The position numbers and the translations under genes were made by a program. A stretch of DNA of 64,000 bases from Gnetum montanum (lineage: Eukaryota > Streptophyta > Gnetopsida > Gnetales > Gnetaceae). The stretch covers positions 822,977 to 886,976 of the forward strand of contig MNCI01012628.1 in assembly GCA_015680685.1 (NCBI GenBank), written 5' to 3'. Position 1 is the stretch's first letter, and every line of letters starts with the position of its first letter. The notes beneath the pieces were generated by a model. That model was not told the origin of the DNA. It did not search any database and was given only the letters and a program-made list of their open reading frames with translations. Below are positions 47,501 to 57,991 of the stretch, one piece after another.

Positions 47501-47518
47501 TCCCCGGCAACGGTGCCA
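47501..47518 (-). promoter_or_regulatory. Primer binding site, tRNA-Asp
   Basis: The complement reads TGGCACCGTTGCCGGGGA. It differs from the exact tRNA-Asp complement at a single base, the best-preserved match among the four primer sites here. Confidence 0.88.
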
Positions 47519-47519
47519 A

Positions 47520-48539
47520 TGATGAGTGGTGAGATACCCCTACACTCAACCATACGAATACGAGCATAGCACGCACAATCCTGTCGAACTCCACAGACTA
47601 AGTGCCTACACGCCCCATGGAACACTTAGGGTTAATCATTTTTTGTCTTCCCAAACTTACTTGTAGTTGTCACGGTGTATGGTTAAGTAAGTTCGAGGTA
47701 TATGATTTTTATAGTTTTTATGGTTTTATGTCTCCTATGCTATTGAGGTGAAGGGTTGAGAAACTAATTACTAACTCTAGCTAATGAACTAAGTCTAAAT
47801 TAACCTAGCATCAGCATTCGTTCTCACTTACCATCCACACCCTGAACCGATGCAACCGTGGCTACCAAACGCTAATCGTTGTTGGGATCACCATGCGTAA
47901 TGCACGTGCTCGAAGTGGTCATACTAAGGCACTTAACTAGGAGGAAAGGATAAGAGAATCTAATCTAGCCTAAGTGTGATGAGCATTCATTCCTTGATCA
48001 TCTGTACACATCCTTAAATGCTCGTAATCAAGTTGTACTCATTCCGCGTTACTAGGAGATAAGGGTGAGAGAGAAAGCAATAAATAACAAAGTGAATGCT
48101 GCAATGATGAAGTAATCTTGATCTTTATTGCTGATCATATGTGCATCCAAGTATGCCACACTCAAATAAAGAATGTCGTACAATTACATTCACCACACTG
48201 CGGGCAGACACGGAAAGATAAAATCCTAATTAGCCTATTCCATGCACTATAAGGTTTATCCAGGAAGCTCGTCTTTATTGCCATACACAACCTGTGTTCA
48301 AGTACAATGTTGCTTGAATAAAGATCCATTCACTTTAAGACTCCTACTGTGGGCACATGGAAAATATTCTATCTCTAGAGTGATCAATCTGCCAGAGTTT
48401 CCCTACTTCTAGCCTAGGATGAGGAAACAAGGGAGAGCCACCTCTTATTTATAGATATGACGGCGCACCGCGATATCATGTACACGACATCGCAGGGGAC
48501 GACACGATATCGCGACGACCGTGATATCGCGTCTCATCA
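47520..48539 (-). repeat. 5' LTR of the pol-deleted element (chimeric)
   Basis: 1,020 bp, plus-strand ends TGATGAGTGG and CTCATCA. Same double-R organisation as its partner: 48,117-48,220 and 48,235-48,390. U3 GATATC boxes at 48,472-48,530 and TATAAATAAGAGG as the complement of about 48,443-48,455. Confidence 0.88.
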
Positions 48540-48612
48540 ACAAAAAAGACCTTTTTGACAACATAGTAGACAATCTTACAACCTTTTTCATAGTCTTTCT
48601 CAAGGTAGATCA
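48540..48612. repeat. Dispersed repeat R, copy B, part 2
   Basis: Aligns with 9,892-9,956 (CCTTTTTGACAACATAGTAGACA, CTTTCTCAAGGTAGATCA). It ends in gatca, the left target duplication of the next insertion. Confidence 0.8.
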
Positions 48613-48889
48613 TGTTGGCACATTTGGCAATTTCATGGAGCAGGTTGGTAAGATTAAATTGGTTAAGAGTTTTTGGAGAAGTGGCTAAAATTTCAGTTTG
48701 AGAGGAAAAGAATAAGTTAATAATAGCATTCTTTTTATTTAAGAAAAAAATATATAGGAGCACCCTTCCTATACATAGTGGGATTATGGAAGAAGTCCAA
48801 TTTATCATTTATATGATATGAATATGTAGAAAATCAAAGAGCATCTCAAGTAAAATTGGTTTTCTTTCAATTTTATTTTGGGAAAGCAT

Positions 48890-49169
48890 ATCTCTGTAGC
48901 AACACAAATTCAGCAGTCCGGTGGTGCAGGGTAAAACTATTTCTGAAATGATTAAATAGGAACATTGCAATTCATATTTTGATGGGAACCGATTAAAATC
49001 CTTGGGCAACAAGCTTACATAGCTAAAGAGCATGGGTCTTTCTCATAACAGGATTACGAGATCTATTCTAGAGTCTTTGTCCAACCTTACTTTTCTTCAA
49101 GTTTTAAATTTATCATTTAACAATTTAAAGGCAACATCAACTGTTTTGAAGGCTCTCTCTGAAGATTGA
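48890..49169 (+). pseudogene. Leucine-rich-repeat protein relic
   Basis: A plus-strand frame spells successive plant extracellular-type repeats: FSSPVV near 48,909, GNRLKSLGNKLT (48,982-49,017), a TAG, then LKSMGLSHNRITRSILESLS followed by NLTFLQVLNLSFNNL up to a TGA at 49,167. The spacing LxxLxxLxLSxNxL(x)6-9I is that of receptor-like kinases and receptor-like proteins, which sense ligands at the cell surface. Only about three repeats remain, with two internal stops. No kinase or membrane domain is seen nearby. It could be captured DNA or a remnant of a resident gene. Confidence 0.72.
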
Positions 49170-49209
49170 AAAACTATTCATTCGTGCACAAATCCTGCGT
49201 AACTGCAAG

Positions 49210-49434
49210 CAAACAGAACATGAACATAAGTAATCTGATGGGGTTGAATCCCTGATTTTCTAAAGCGCCCAAAAAGTTGTAGGGTTTCCAGTCCATTCCC
49301 AATCATGGCATTCCAAAAAATCACATTTTTACCTGGGTAATAAGAGTGACAAAATCACCAGTCATGCGGTGCTTATCGCAGCACAGACAGGCACCGGGAA
49401 AACGCCATCGCCACCCCCTTTTCCACACGAACCC
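49210..49434 (+). pseudogene. Helicase-like P-loop relic (possible DEAD-box)
   Basis: Frame at 49,363-49,404 reads HAVLIAAQTGTGKT, which matches motif I of DEAD-box RNA helicases (xxLxxAQTGxGKT), then PSPPPFPHEP and a stop where such proteins have a hydrophobic LAYLLP-like stretch. Upstream, in another frame (49,263-49,330), PKKL, a stop and GFQSIPNHGIPK loosely resemble the Q-motif lead-in. No motif II (DEAD) or later motifs are seen. A 14-residue match is short, so this could be chance. Confidence 0.38.
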
Positions 49435-50311
49435 TAGTACTGGAAGCAATGAAGACATCAACATTTTTTTTCAGTACAACATTCTGGTGCTCATCAGTGG
49501 AGGTTTGAATCAGCAGACCACGAGCAGTGAGGACCGCCTCTGTTCCGCATGAAGGTCCGGCCGCGGTCGCACGAAACAAAGCCGTAAGGGCCTCTACGTA
49601 GCCTCGCGCGCCACCAAACCCTATCAGTTTCCACGCTGTTCCACGCATTACCAAACCCTACCCGCCTCAGTGCTGTTTCAAAAAAATTAGCAAATTTTGT
49701 GGTTGTGTGCCCAGGGGTTCACCGCGGCCAGGAATGCCTTGGAAAATACAGGCAGAAACAGATGAAGTTGATTGTCGCAACAAGGAAGAAAACAAAAACA
49801 ACATCGCGACTAGGAACTCATTTCAAAAATTTCAAGCGGTTAAAAACAAATGTTGTTTGCTCCTGGAACCTACAATCCGAAATTACCAAAACAACAGCAA
49901 TGCCCGACACCGACACATTCGTTATCGCCATACCAATCCACTGAAAGCGGCAACAGAGACATGAAGGCACACTAAGATAGGTGTACAACCGAATCAGCAA
50001 AGCTAGGAGATATTTTAGCCAATGCCGATAAATCAGAGTTGTAGTTTTATTCATTGCTGAAGACAAATACAAAATTGAATGCATGAAATTGGAGTTACAA
50101 AAAATAAAATTTTAAATGGTCTAGTGATAAAAGGATAAATTCAGCAATTTCACATATGATAATGGTATGAAGCCCTGGTTGAAGACTTACCATTAATTTA
50201 ATTATTCTAAGTGAATGAAGCTCTCGTAATATTGAGGTCTTGAATTTATTTTTCAAAAATTATTGTATAAGTTATTACCCATAAAATATTTGTAATATTT
50301 AAAAACATCAA
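49435..50311. other. GC-richer segment, no gene recognised
   Basis: 49,440-49,960 is markedly more GC- and CpG-rich than the surroundings. Open frames occur on both strands (a 93-codon minus frame at 49,373-49,654 and an 81-codon plus frame at 49,699-49,944) but match nothing I know. From 49,980 the sequence returns to AT-rich. Confidence 0.4.
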
Positions 50312-51119
50312 TGTTAGCATAAATTCCTCCTAACTTTATGTATAACTTCCTAACTAAATTGGTAAGAAATATCTCCTAACTAGTTGGGTAAGTTGTAACT
50401 TCCTTACTTGGGAGAGAAGTTAGCTAAGATATTTTAAAGTATGTAACTATCTTTTGAACCCTATAAAAAGGCTTCAGGGGTAAGAAGAAAATATATCACA
50501 AGGGGGGAAAGACTTGGGATCACACACTTGAGCTCTCACTTCAAGACACACTTTGGGTCTTGGGAAGAGCATTGTAAAAAAGACATTGTGAAAGATTGCT
50601 TGTAAGATGGCTTGCTAAAGAAAATATTTCAGCCTCTTTGTCATAGTCTTGTAAGTTATGCTTATTATTTTTTATTTTGTTTGAATTGTTTAGCTAGTGG
50701 TTTAGATAGTATCATGCTTGGCAAGTAATTTTGGGATTTTTAGATTTCTCTTCTTGTTCTTGTTGCACGATAGAAAACTTTTTGTTAAAATTTTACCATA
50801 GAAGCGCTTGTGTTTAAAAGCCTTAAGAGCATTTTAGTAGTAAATTTTATTATTATGCAATGTATTAGAACCGCTATTGAGATTGTTGTAAGAGAGCCTC
50901 TGCTTATAGTCAAGCCGTTGAGCGATTCAATAGTCAAGAGGGTTCAAAAAATCTTTGGTATTTTGATGGGACCAGAATAGCTTTCTTTTATCTTTAAAGT
51001 GAATCTCCATGGTATTTCAATTAGAAATTGTCAAGCCTTTTGAAGGTTCTGTTGAATGCAATTATTGACATCCATTATCTAGCCAAAATGGAGTCTCGTA
51101 CGTGATAGTTTACACAACA
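50312..51119 (+). repeat. LTR-like segment (candidate)
   Basis: Starts TGTTAGC, ends ACACAACA, contains CCCTATAAAAAGGCTTC (TATA at about 50,461-50,467) and is followed five bases later by TGGTAGCATAG, which is close to the TGGTATCAGAGC initiator-Met primer site of many plant LTR elements. No partner LTR and no target duplication (atcaa versus aattt). Offered as a candidate only. Confidence 0.4.
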
Positions 51120-51719
51120 ATTTTTGGTAGCATAGTAGGATTATCTTGAAGAAATTTCTTATTTGAGCCTTGGAAGTTTGAACAATTCGTAGTTATTGAA
51201 TTTGGGATAGCTTTATTGCGAACTGTTTACTCATATCATTTTACCTTGTTTAAACATTTGAGGTCTTAACACAAATCTGCTTTCTTTTTCTTTTCTGTCT
51301 ATTTCCATTGAATCTTGCTCTATTTTTAGTTTTCTTGTAGAACTATCTCTTTCTCTGGGGAAAATTAGAAGTAGATTTGCAGAGTTGCGCTCAAATGTTT
51401 TTACAAAATTTTATTTGTTACAAGTAGGTATTATAAGGACCGCATAGACTAGGCAATTGAACAAAATAGGAACTCTCAACAACTCACAGAACTTGGCAAA
51501 GTTGGCTGAATCTCTTTAAGATAAGTTATTTGTATTTTACACACAATGCAATCATTTCATTTTTCACAACCGCACGCCGCAACAGCACACACACATACTC
51601 ACATTAACTAATGAGTTTATTTGGAGGTATCTGGGCCTTGGTGTTGCCAGAGACCAACAAGCACCTAAATCCTGTTCGAGGACACTTGTTGGCAGTCACG
51701 TCCCAAATGGTCGCCAACA

Positions 51720-52168
51720 GATCATTGGACCAACAAATCTTGTAGCAGCATTTACTGTAGTGTAAATCAATTTGGAGAATCATTGTAGATTCAGTGCAAA
51801 ACACGCCCTACCTTATGCACCAAACTTCAAAAATATTGTGTATTCTTGGGTTGTAAAAGCATAGATATGTACAACTCAAAACCTATTTTACCACCATTGT
51901 TTACAATATTTGATATAAAGTTTGTAGTTTCCTTTGTTTGGCCATATTGTTTTGCCCTTTCTCTATTTCAATTTTAGCTTTGACTTTTCATATTCATATA
52001 TTTGTGCTCGTTTTTCATTTCCATCATTCAATAACAAACTCTTAAGTCCTTAAGCAATTGACAAAACTACTTAAAGTGCTCTAGATGCTTCTGAGGCTTA
52101 TGGATCTTTGAGTCAAATTGTTCTACTCTAAGATTTTTGGTTTTATAGCACTAAATTTTTCAATTATT
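51720..52168. repeat. Dispersed repeat R, copy B, part 3
   Basis: Aligns with 9,952-10,408 (GTAGCAGCATTTACT, GATTCAGTGCAAAACACGCC, ACTCAAAACCTATTTTACCACC). It starts with the right gatca. Confidence 0.8.
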
Positions 52169-52429
52169 ACATCTATATTTACAAAGTTAATAAAGATGAT
52201 CTAGAAAAGTATTAATAAGGAGGAATTCATAAAGGGGATAGTGGAAATATTTACAAAGAAGCTAATGATCATTATAAATACTAGTTATAATATTTAATAT
52301 TATTGATGGTTATGATAGTGATAATGAGTTGATATGATATTAAAATTATGAATGGACTATTTTATAGATATCTAAATTATAATTGATCTTGGTAAAGTAT
52401 CAATGGTGGATCTTGATTTTTAGGTTACT

Positions 52430-53400
52430 AAATCTAAACATCTTAAGGTTCAAAAGAGGATGGATGCCTTGGTAGGATATAGAGTGGAAATGACTTCTCT
52501 TACTATGAAGGAAACTGATGCTAATGTTGGTTTGATAAAAGAGCTAGTAACCATCAAGAAAGATAAGAAGAAGCCCATGACATAGATGACACGGCTATAA
52601 GAGGTGTTGAAGATGGCATGCCATAATCTTATTGCTTCTTCCTACTAGAAATTATGAGACTTTCATTATTTCTTAATGGCTACCTACATTGTTTTACATC
52701 AAAAGTTATTAATCATGAAGAGACTAAGCACTAATGTGAAAGATAACTGTGTAATGTGGGAGCATTGGAAGTATCAGAAAAAGAGAAACAATCTATTCTA
52801 CAAGAAAGAAGCCTTGATTCTCACAAAATAGCTTAGGAAGGAAAATGCTACCATGAGAGTAAGAGAATTATTGATAGAGAAGATAGGGAGCAATGATGTA
52901 CTAAAAGTTTTTAAGGAGCATGTTATGATTCATCCAAAGGAGATAGAGAAGTCACTGCCTTGTTATACAAAGTAGGAGGATAGTAGGACTAAGAGATAGA
53001 CAAGCATTGATGGGCCTGTTATGCAAGAAATGCCTAATGTAAACTTGAATGATGTAGATTTTACCTTTCTTACATCCAAGCAGAATACTTAGAAGTTAAT
53101 AAAAGAACACAAGTGAGAAGCAGCTACAGAGGCTATAACAGTAGTAGGAGATGGAGGTGGGACAAGTCATGATGATGTATCAATGGGTAAGAATAATGGT
53201 TTTTTTTTATAAGTTTATGTTTTAATTTTATGTTGAATTTTTATACCTTATGTATACTTTTAGTTCTACTTGTATCATATTTTATACATCTCATTAATGT
53301 TTGTAACTTTATTTATGCTTTTACAATGTAGATGAACTAGGAGCTTTTGTAGTAGGAGCAAGGAAAAAGATTATATACAAGTGGTGAAAAAGATTTCTCC
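52430..53400 (+). pseudogene. Unidentified intron-containing coding-like relic
   Basis: A plus-strand frame from about 52,436 (KSKHLKVQKRMDALVGYRVE) continues with several stops through VKDNCVMWEHWKYQKKRNNL and VLKVFKEHVMIHPKEIEKSL to TSHDDVSMG near 53,187. There GTAAGAAT may be a donor and ATTTTTTACAATGTAG-like sequence near 53,331 an acceptor, followed by DELGAFVVGARKKIIYKW. The product is charged and mostly helical. The layout recalls 8,217-9,290 but I see no direct sequence match. Function unknown. Confidence 0.28.
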
Positions 53401-55277
53401 TACCAATGCTTTGAGCACAAATAACTAAGAGTGATAGAGGAGAGATTTTAGAATATTGAGCTATATTTTTTAATGTTAAGTTTTTTTTTTTGAATGGGAT
53501 GTCTTAACATTGGAATGTAATCATGATGAACATTCGCATCGACATGAACTATGTTACAGGAAGTGTTTTTGTTTATGGACTTTATCTTTATCTTTTTTAT
53601 GTTTTTATAGTTTTCTATATTTTGGGGACTTTAGTTTTAAAGGTTTATAGCTTTTAATTTTTAAATTTAAAAATTAAAATGCCTAACTAATCCAAACAAA
53701 AGGTCTAAATGTAATTAAATAAATGATAAAACATAAAGAGAAACTAAATTATGATACCATTAAATGGATTAAGTTAACATAAAATAAAAAAATGATAAAA
53801 TAACATAAAATAACTAGAATCACTAGAAATGAGAGCTCTTATAAAAATAATTCAAATTTTGATAAGAAAAAAAGGTAAAGAGGATGTGGTTCTTGAAGTA
53901 TCTATGCTTTAGTAATGGCCTTCATAGCTTGTAATCTAGTCGGAGTCTTTATGCTTTTAATGGACTCAACGATATCTAACTCTCTAAATCCTAGGTCTGA
54001 AGTTATATGCACTAGATGATCATGAGATTGTAGCATTAGACTATTGTATTTCCTCCACTAATGATGTTTATCCTATCAATGCTACTTTGAATCCTAGTGT
54101 AGTTTACTTTAAAACATAAAAATGGAAATTAGTAAGCATTTAAGGATCTATGCATATGACTACTTTCCTATCCTTACATGAGAAATGTATTTACTAGTAG
54201 ACAAGTGAAGAAACTTTGTGATGATAACCTAACTAGGATATTTTTAGAATAGCATTAATGGTAGAAAAGTTTATAATTACTATAAAAATAGCTTTATATG
54301 CAATACAAATTCCTACTAAAAAGGAAACTTTATCATCCCTATGACCTCTACTCTATCCCCACTAAATGCAATCAAAGAAGACTTGTAGTTAGAATATGTT
54401 ACCTACTTTTTAAGGTCAATATGCTCAATGATAGCTCAATATGACATTGGATCTAGCTCCATCTATTGTAGATAGTGTAAGATGTGTCCTTATTTGGACC
54501 ATCAAATTTTCTCTCAATATTTATGTTTTATGTCATGTTTACTTTGAAGTCATGTAATGGTTTTTAGTTTTTAAAAGTTAGGATTCATAATAAGTTATTA
54601 GAAGTTAGTTTTTTTAATTTCCAAAGTTTGAAGTTTTATTTTATGTAAGTGCATGTTCACACTTCACTTTTGTAATAGATCATTGATCCCACATGTAATC
54701 TTCAAGTAAGTGAGACTTCCTCAAAAAGTATAAGGATTCCTCTCCTTCATTATCAACTTGATGAGGGTACTTTGTTTCAAGTTAAAGGTGAATAGAAGAG
54801 AGGAAGTTTGCTGGTGGTTCCTTAAGTATATTATTTTATTCACACAACATGAATTTCTCAAAATCAACTAAGATCATGATAATTCTTTCATCTAATTTCT
54901 CATGATGCTACAATTTCTCATAACCTAAGCACAATTCTCTCATTCTCATAATTTTATCTCTTAATTCTAAATTTATATTTCTCAGTTCTACAAGCACTTG
55001 AATTACATATGAAAGCTCATATTTAAGTTTAAATAATGTATTCTTTGGAAGCTAAATTAGAAGTGTTTGAGGATTTGAATTGGAAACTCTATCAAGGGTT
55101 TCATTTATTTCTTGTTGTAGAAGCATTGCATGTTGAAGAATCTATCATTTTGACATTTTAATTAATGTTTTATGTTAATTTATAAAGGTTTTGGAGAGAT
55201 ATTTTGGAGTTTTTCATCATGTTCACCTCTTCTCTAAAAATTTCAAAAGCATTTTGATGTTGTAACCTAAAGATGCA
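53401..55277. other. No gene recognised
   Basis: AT-rich sequence with T-runs (53,470-53,490) and frequent stops in all frames. Nothing identifiable up to the target site atgca of the next element. Confidence 0.45.
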
Positions 55278-56071
55278 TGATGAGTCACCATCTTAGTTAA
55301 CCGCAATATTGCATATGTGATACCGTGTACGCGATATCGCAACCTGTCTCCTCATCTATAAATAAGAGGTAGAAAGATATGAAGGAAGTTTTTTTTCAAT
55401 TCTTAGTTAAAGTGTTAAGTTTTAAGTAGTTCTTCTCTCAACCCTTTTCTCCTAGTGTATGCCCGCAGTGTGGTGATTGTAATTGTATGGCATCCTTATT
55501 CGAGTGTGACGTACTTGGACATGCACATGACCGAAAATAAAGATCAAGATTACTTCATCATTGCAACATTCACTTAGTTTAATTATTTATTTAATTACTA
55601 TTTACTGCTTTCTTGGTTAACATCTCTTCACCATAAACTCCTGTTAAATGCGGAATGAGTACAACTTGATTACGAGCATTTAAGTGTGACTACTTGGTAA
55701 CCCAGTAGTGTACCTAGGATCTATGCTTGGTAATCCCAGTGGTAGTCATGCACAAAGTCCAAGATGTGTACAGATGCTCATTGCACTTAGTCTAGCTTAG
55801 ATTCTCTCTCATCCTCTCTCTCTTAGCTTAGTTAATATCATTTCCCATTGTATTCAAGAGTAGTAGTAATATAGGAACACATCATACACCTCATTCTGGA
55901 CTAAACCATATGTGACAAAGTTAACACTAGTCCAGATGGGAAGATAGTGAACTGCGACCTAAGGGTAACTATCTAGATACCACAACTAGTCCATCTGTGG
56001 AGTTTGACCGGATCACGCGTGAAACACTCGTATTCGTATGGTTGAGTGTAGGGGTACCTCACCACTCATCA
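55278..56071 (+). repeat. 5' LTR of the non-autonomous element
   Basis: 794 bp. U3 has AATATTGC and GATATCGC boxes (55,304-55,341); TATAAATAAGAGG is at about 55,356-55,368; the R region contains AATAAAGATC near 55,537; U5 ends GGTACCTCACCACTCATCA. Confidence 0.92.
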
Positions 56072-56072
56072 T

Positions 56073-56090
56073 TGGCGTCATTGCTAGGGA
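56073..56090 (+). promoter_or_regulatory. Primer binding site, tRNA-Asp (diverged)
   Basis: TGGCGTCATTGCTAGGGA after one spacer base. It differs from the tRNA-Asp complement TGGCGCCGTTGCCGGGGA by transitions only. Confidence 0.82.
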
Positions 56091-56200
56091 TGGTGCTAGT
56101 TATCTAGATTAGTTATATCATACAAGGTTTTTGTATAGGAATTAACAATATATCTTTTACGAAGAAATAATTATAAAAATTCACATATAAATTCACAACC

Positions 56201-57991
56201 ATGCCTCTCCTACAAGACTATAATAATGCCACATCTAGTGAGGAAGTTCATTGGAGAACCAATGAACTATATGACAATGAAGATTGGAGCACGTAACCCA
56301 AGGTGAGGGTTTCTTATAAACATAAACGAAAGCAACGTCATCCCAATACATGAAAGCATAACTTACCCGATGATGATGAACCCCTACTAGCCACTACAAG
56401 CTTGACGCAAATACAAGAGGCTGTTCGAATCTCATGTAGGCATCATAAAGAGAGCCGCCTACCCAGGCTCAATTTAAACAACTTTCCCAATTTTTCAGGA
56501 GGCTATGACTTAAATCTGCAACAACATTTACAAGCCTTCTACGATGCCTATACATGGAAAAACATTGATAACAGTTGGACAAAACTCAAGCTCTTTCCTT
56601 TGACACTCGTTGGCCAAGCAAAAGTATGGTATAGATCATTAAGACCAAATTCAATATAATGTTGGCCAACAATGGTAGAACTCTTTAAGAAAAGATATCA
56701 AAACTACACAAGAGTGTAATCCTTGAGGAAACAAATCCAAGAGTGGAAACAAGCACAACATGAACCCTTGGACATGGCCTTAGAAAGATATTATGCACTA
56801 TTAAATAACTGTCCAGGCCATGAGTTCTCCAAGGAAAGGCTAATGTATCATATAATTGATGGGCTTCATGATGCAACAAGAGAAACCCTAGGGATGTATT
56901 CCCAAGGTCAATTATACGAACTATGAACCCATCAATTCCAAGAGCTTATTAAGCAGGTAGCAAAAGAAGAAGGAGAAATAGCTAGATGGGAGAATGTTGA
57001 AAAACATCAATGGGACCAAAATCTCTACTTAACAAAGGTCCATAATCACAAAAATGAGAAATCAACCTATCTCAAGGAGGAAAAACCATCTTTGCTAGTA
57101 CAACAATCATTAGAGGAAGTCGAGGCAAAGATTAATAAGATGTTGGAATGGATGCATAAAAAGTGTGGAGAATATATTGATATTATTGAAGATAGAGTTT
57201 TGACAACCCAAGAAGCAGGACAAGGTATCCTTAGACAATCAGAAAGAAGGGATAAGCAAGATAAGGGTTCAACGACCAATCATACGTATGAATGCAACAT
57301 TTGCCTATACGATCACCCCAAGGGTCAATGCCCAATCTTGTTACATTTATATGAGCATTTGGGTAGCACGTTACATCTAGAGTTTGTATAGAGATACTGT
57401 GTTCGATCACAGTGGCAACAATCCTAGTCGTGGAGGAAGCCATCTCTAAACTGGAGACACCCTTTGTATCATCCAAATCTAAATGCTTATCTAGTTCAAC
57501 ATCATGTTTCCCCAACTGGGCCAACATACTCTATCTCACCGCATTATCATTCTCCTTAATACTATCAGCCCATGTCCTCAACACAACCACCACCTTGTCG
57601 ACCTTACACTTCTCCTCAATTTCAACATTCTCATTCTTTTCCTCCTTTTACATCGCCACCAACTGTTCCTAAAGTGTCTGCACCACAGCAACAACCCATG
57701 AACGTTACTTGTGCTACTATTGCCAACAATAGTGAGAGGCCTCCTCAACATCAAAAGCATCCCTTCTTTAAACATGACCGTAGGCCACTGCATTCTCTAA
57801 CTCAGCACAAGTCCAACACTATGATGCACCTTTCCCTTCGAATCCAATATCTCATGTCACATCATCAAGGCCATCAAGTAACACCCCAACAACCATATGG
57901 CCCAATGAACATAGCCATGGAGGACGACGTCCTAACCCTTACATACCATCTTAGGGTCCCAGGTATCATAGTGGGTCAACTCTTTATCTAG
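56201..57991 (+). pseudogene. Gag of the non-autonomous element
   Basis: ATG at 56,201 (MPLLQDYNNATSSEE) to a TAG at 57,991, about 597 codons in one frame with about nine stops and no frameshift. Gag core: LNNFPNFSGGYDLNLQQHLQ (about residues 88-107), SWTKLKLFPLTLVGQAKVWY, LFKKRYQNYTRV, HEPLDMALERYYALLNNC, HIIDGLHDATRETLGMYSQG. The Cys/His cluster ECNICLYDHPKGQCPIL is at 57,291-57,340. A Pro/Gln/His-rich tail (57,540-57,900) follows. Stops such as TAA after WST and TGA after HPNT sit where Gln or Arg codons are one C-to-T change away. It would package RNA if translated. Confidence 0.85.

Larger units (their letters stand above)
41684..48539 (-). mobile_element. Pol-deleted gypsy derivative, same family
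   Basis: Two LTRs (41,684-42,746 and 47,520-48,539), polypurine tract, tRNA-Asp primer site, gag and protease are present. Between 44,755 and 44,790 the sequence jumps from the counterpart of about 19,960 to that of about 22,835 in the 11.2-kb element, so integrase, RNase H and RT are lost. A second deletion near 45,995 removes the counterpart of about 24,030-24,733. The element could only have moved with proteins from another copy, if it moved after the deletion. Flanks gcaac and acaaa do not form a clean duplication, but R copy A shows the empty site. Confidence 0.88.
48613..51719. mobile_element. 3.1-kb TG...CA insertion carrying gene fragments
   Basis: Begins TGTTGGC and ends GCCAACA, with gatca on both sides (48,608-48,612 and 51,720-51,724). 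R copy A has the uninterrupted sequence TAGATCACTAGAG, so the limits are defined by comparison. TG...CA ends and a 5-bp duplication suit an LTR-type element, but I find no matching terminal repeats. The ends are also short inverted repeats (TGTTGGC..CATTTGG in both). It contains a leucine-rich-repeat relic, a helicase-like P-loop segment and an LTR-like promoter segment. Class uncertain. Confidence 0.6.
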
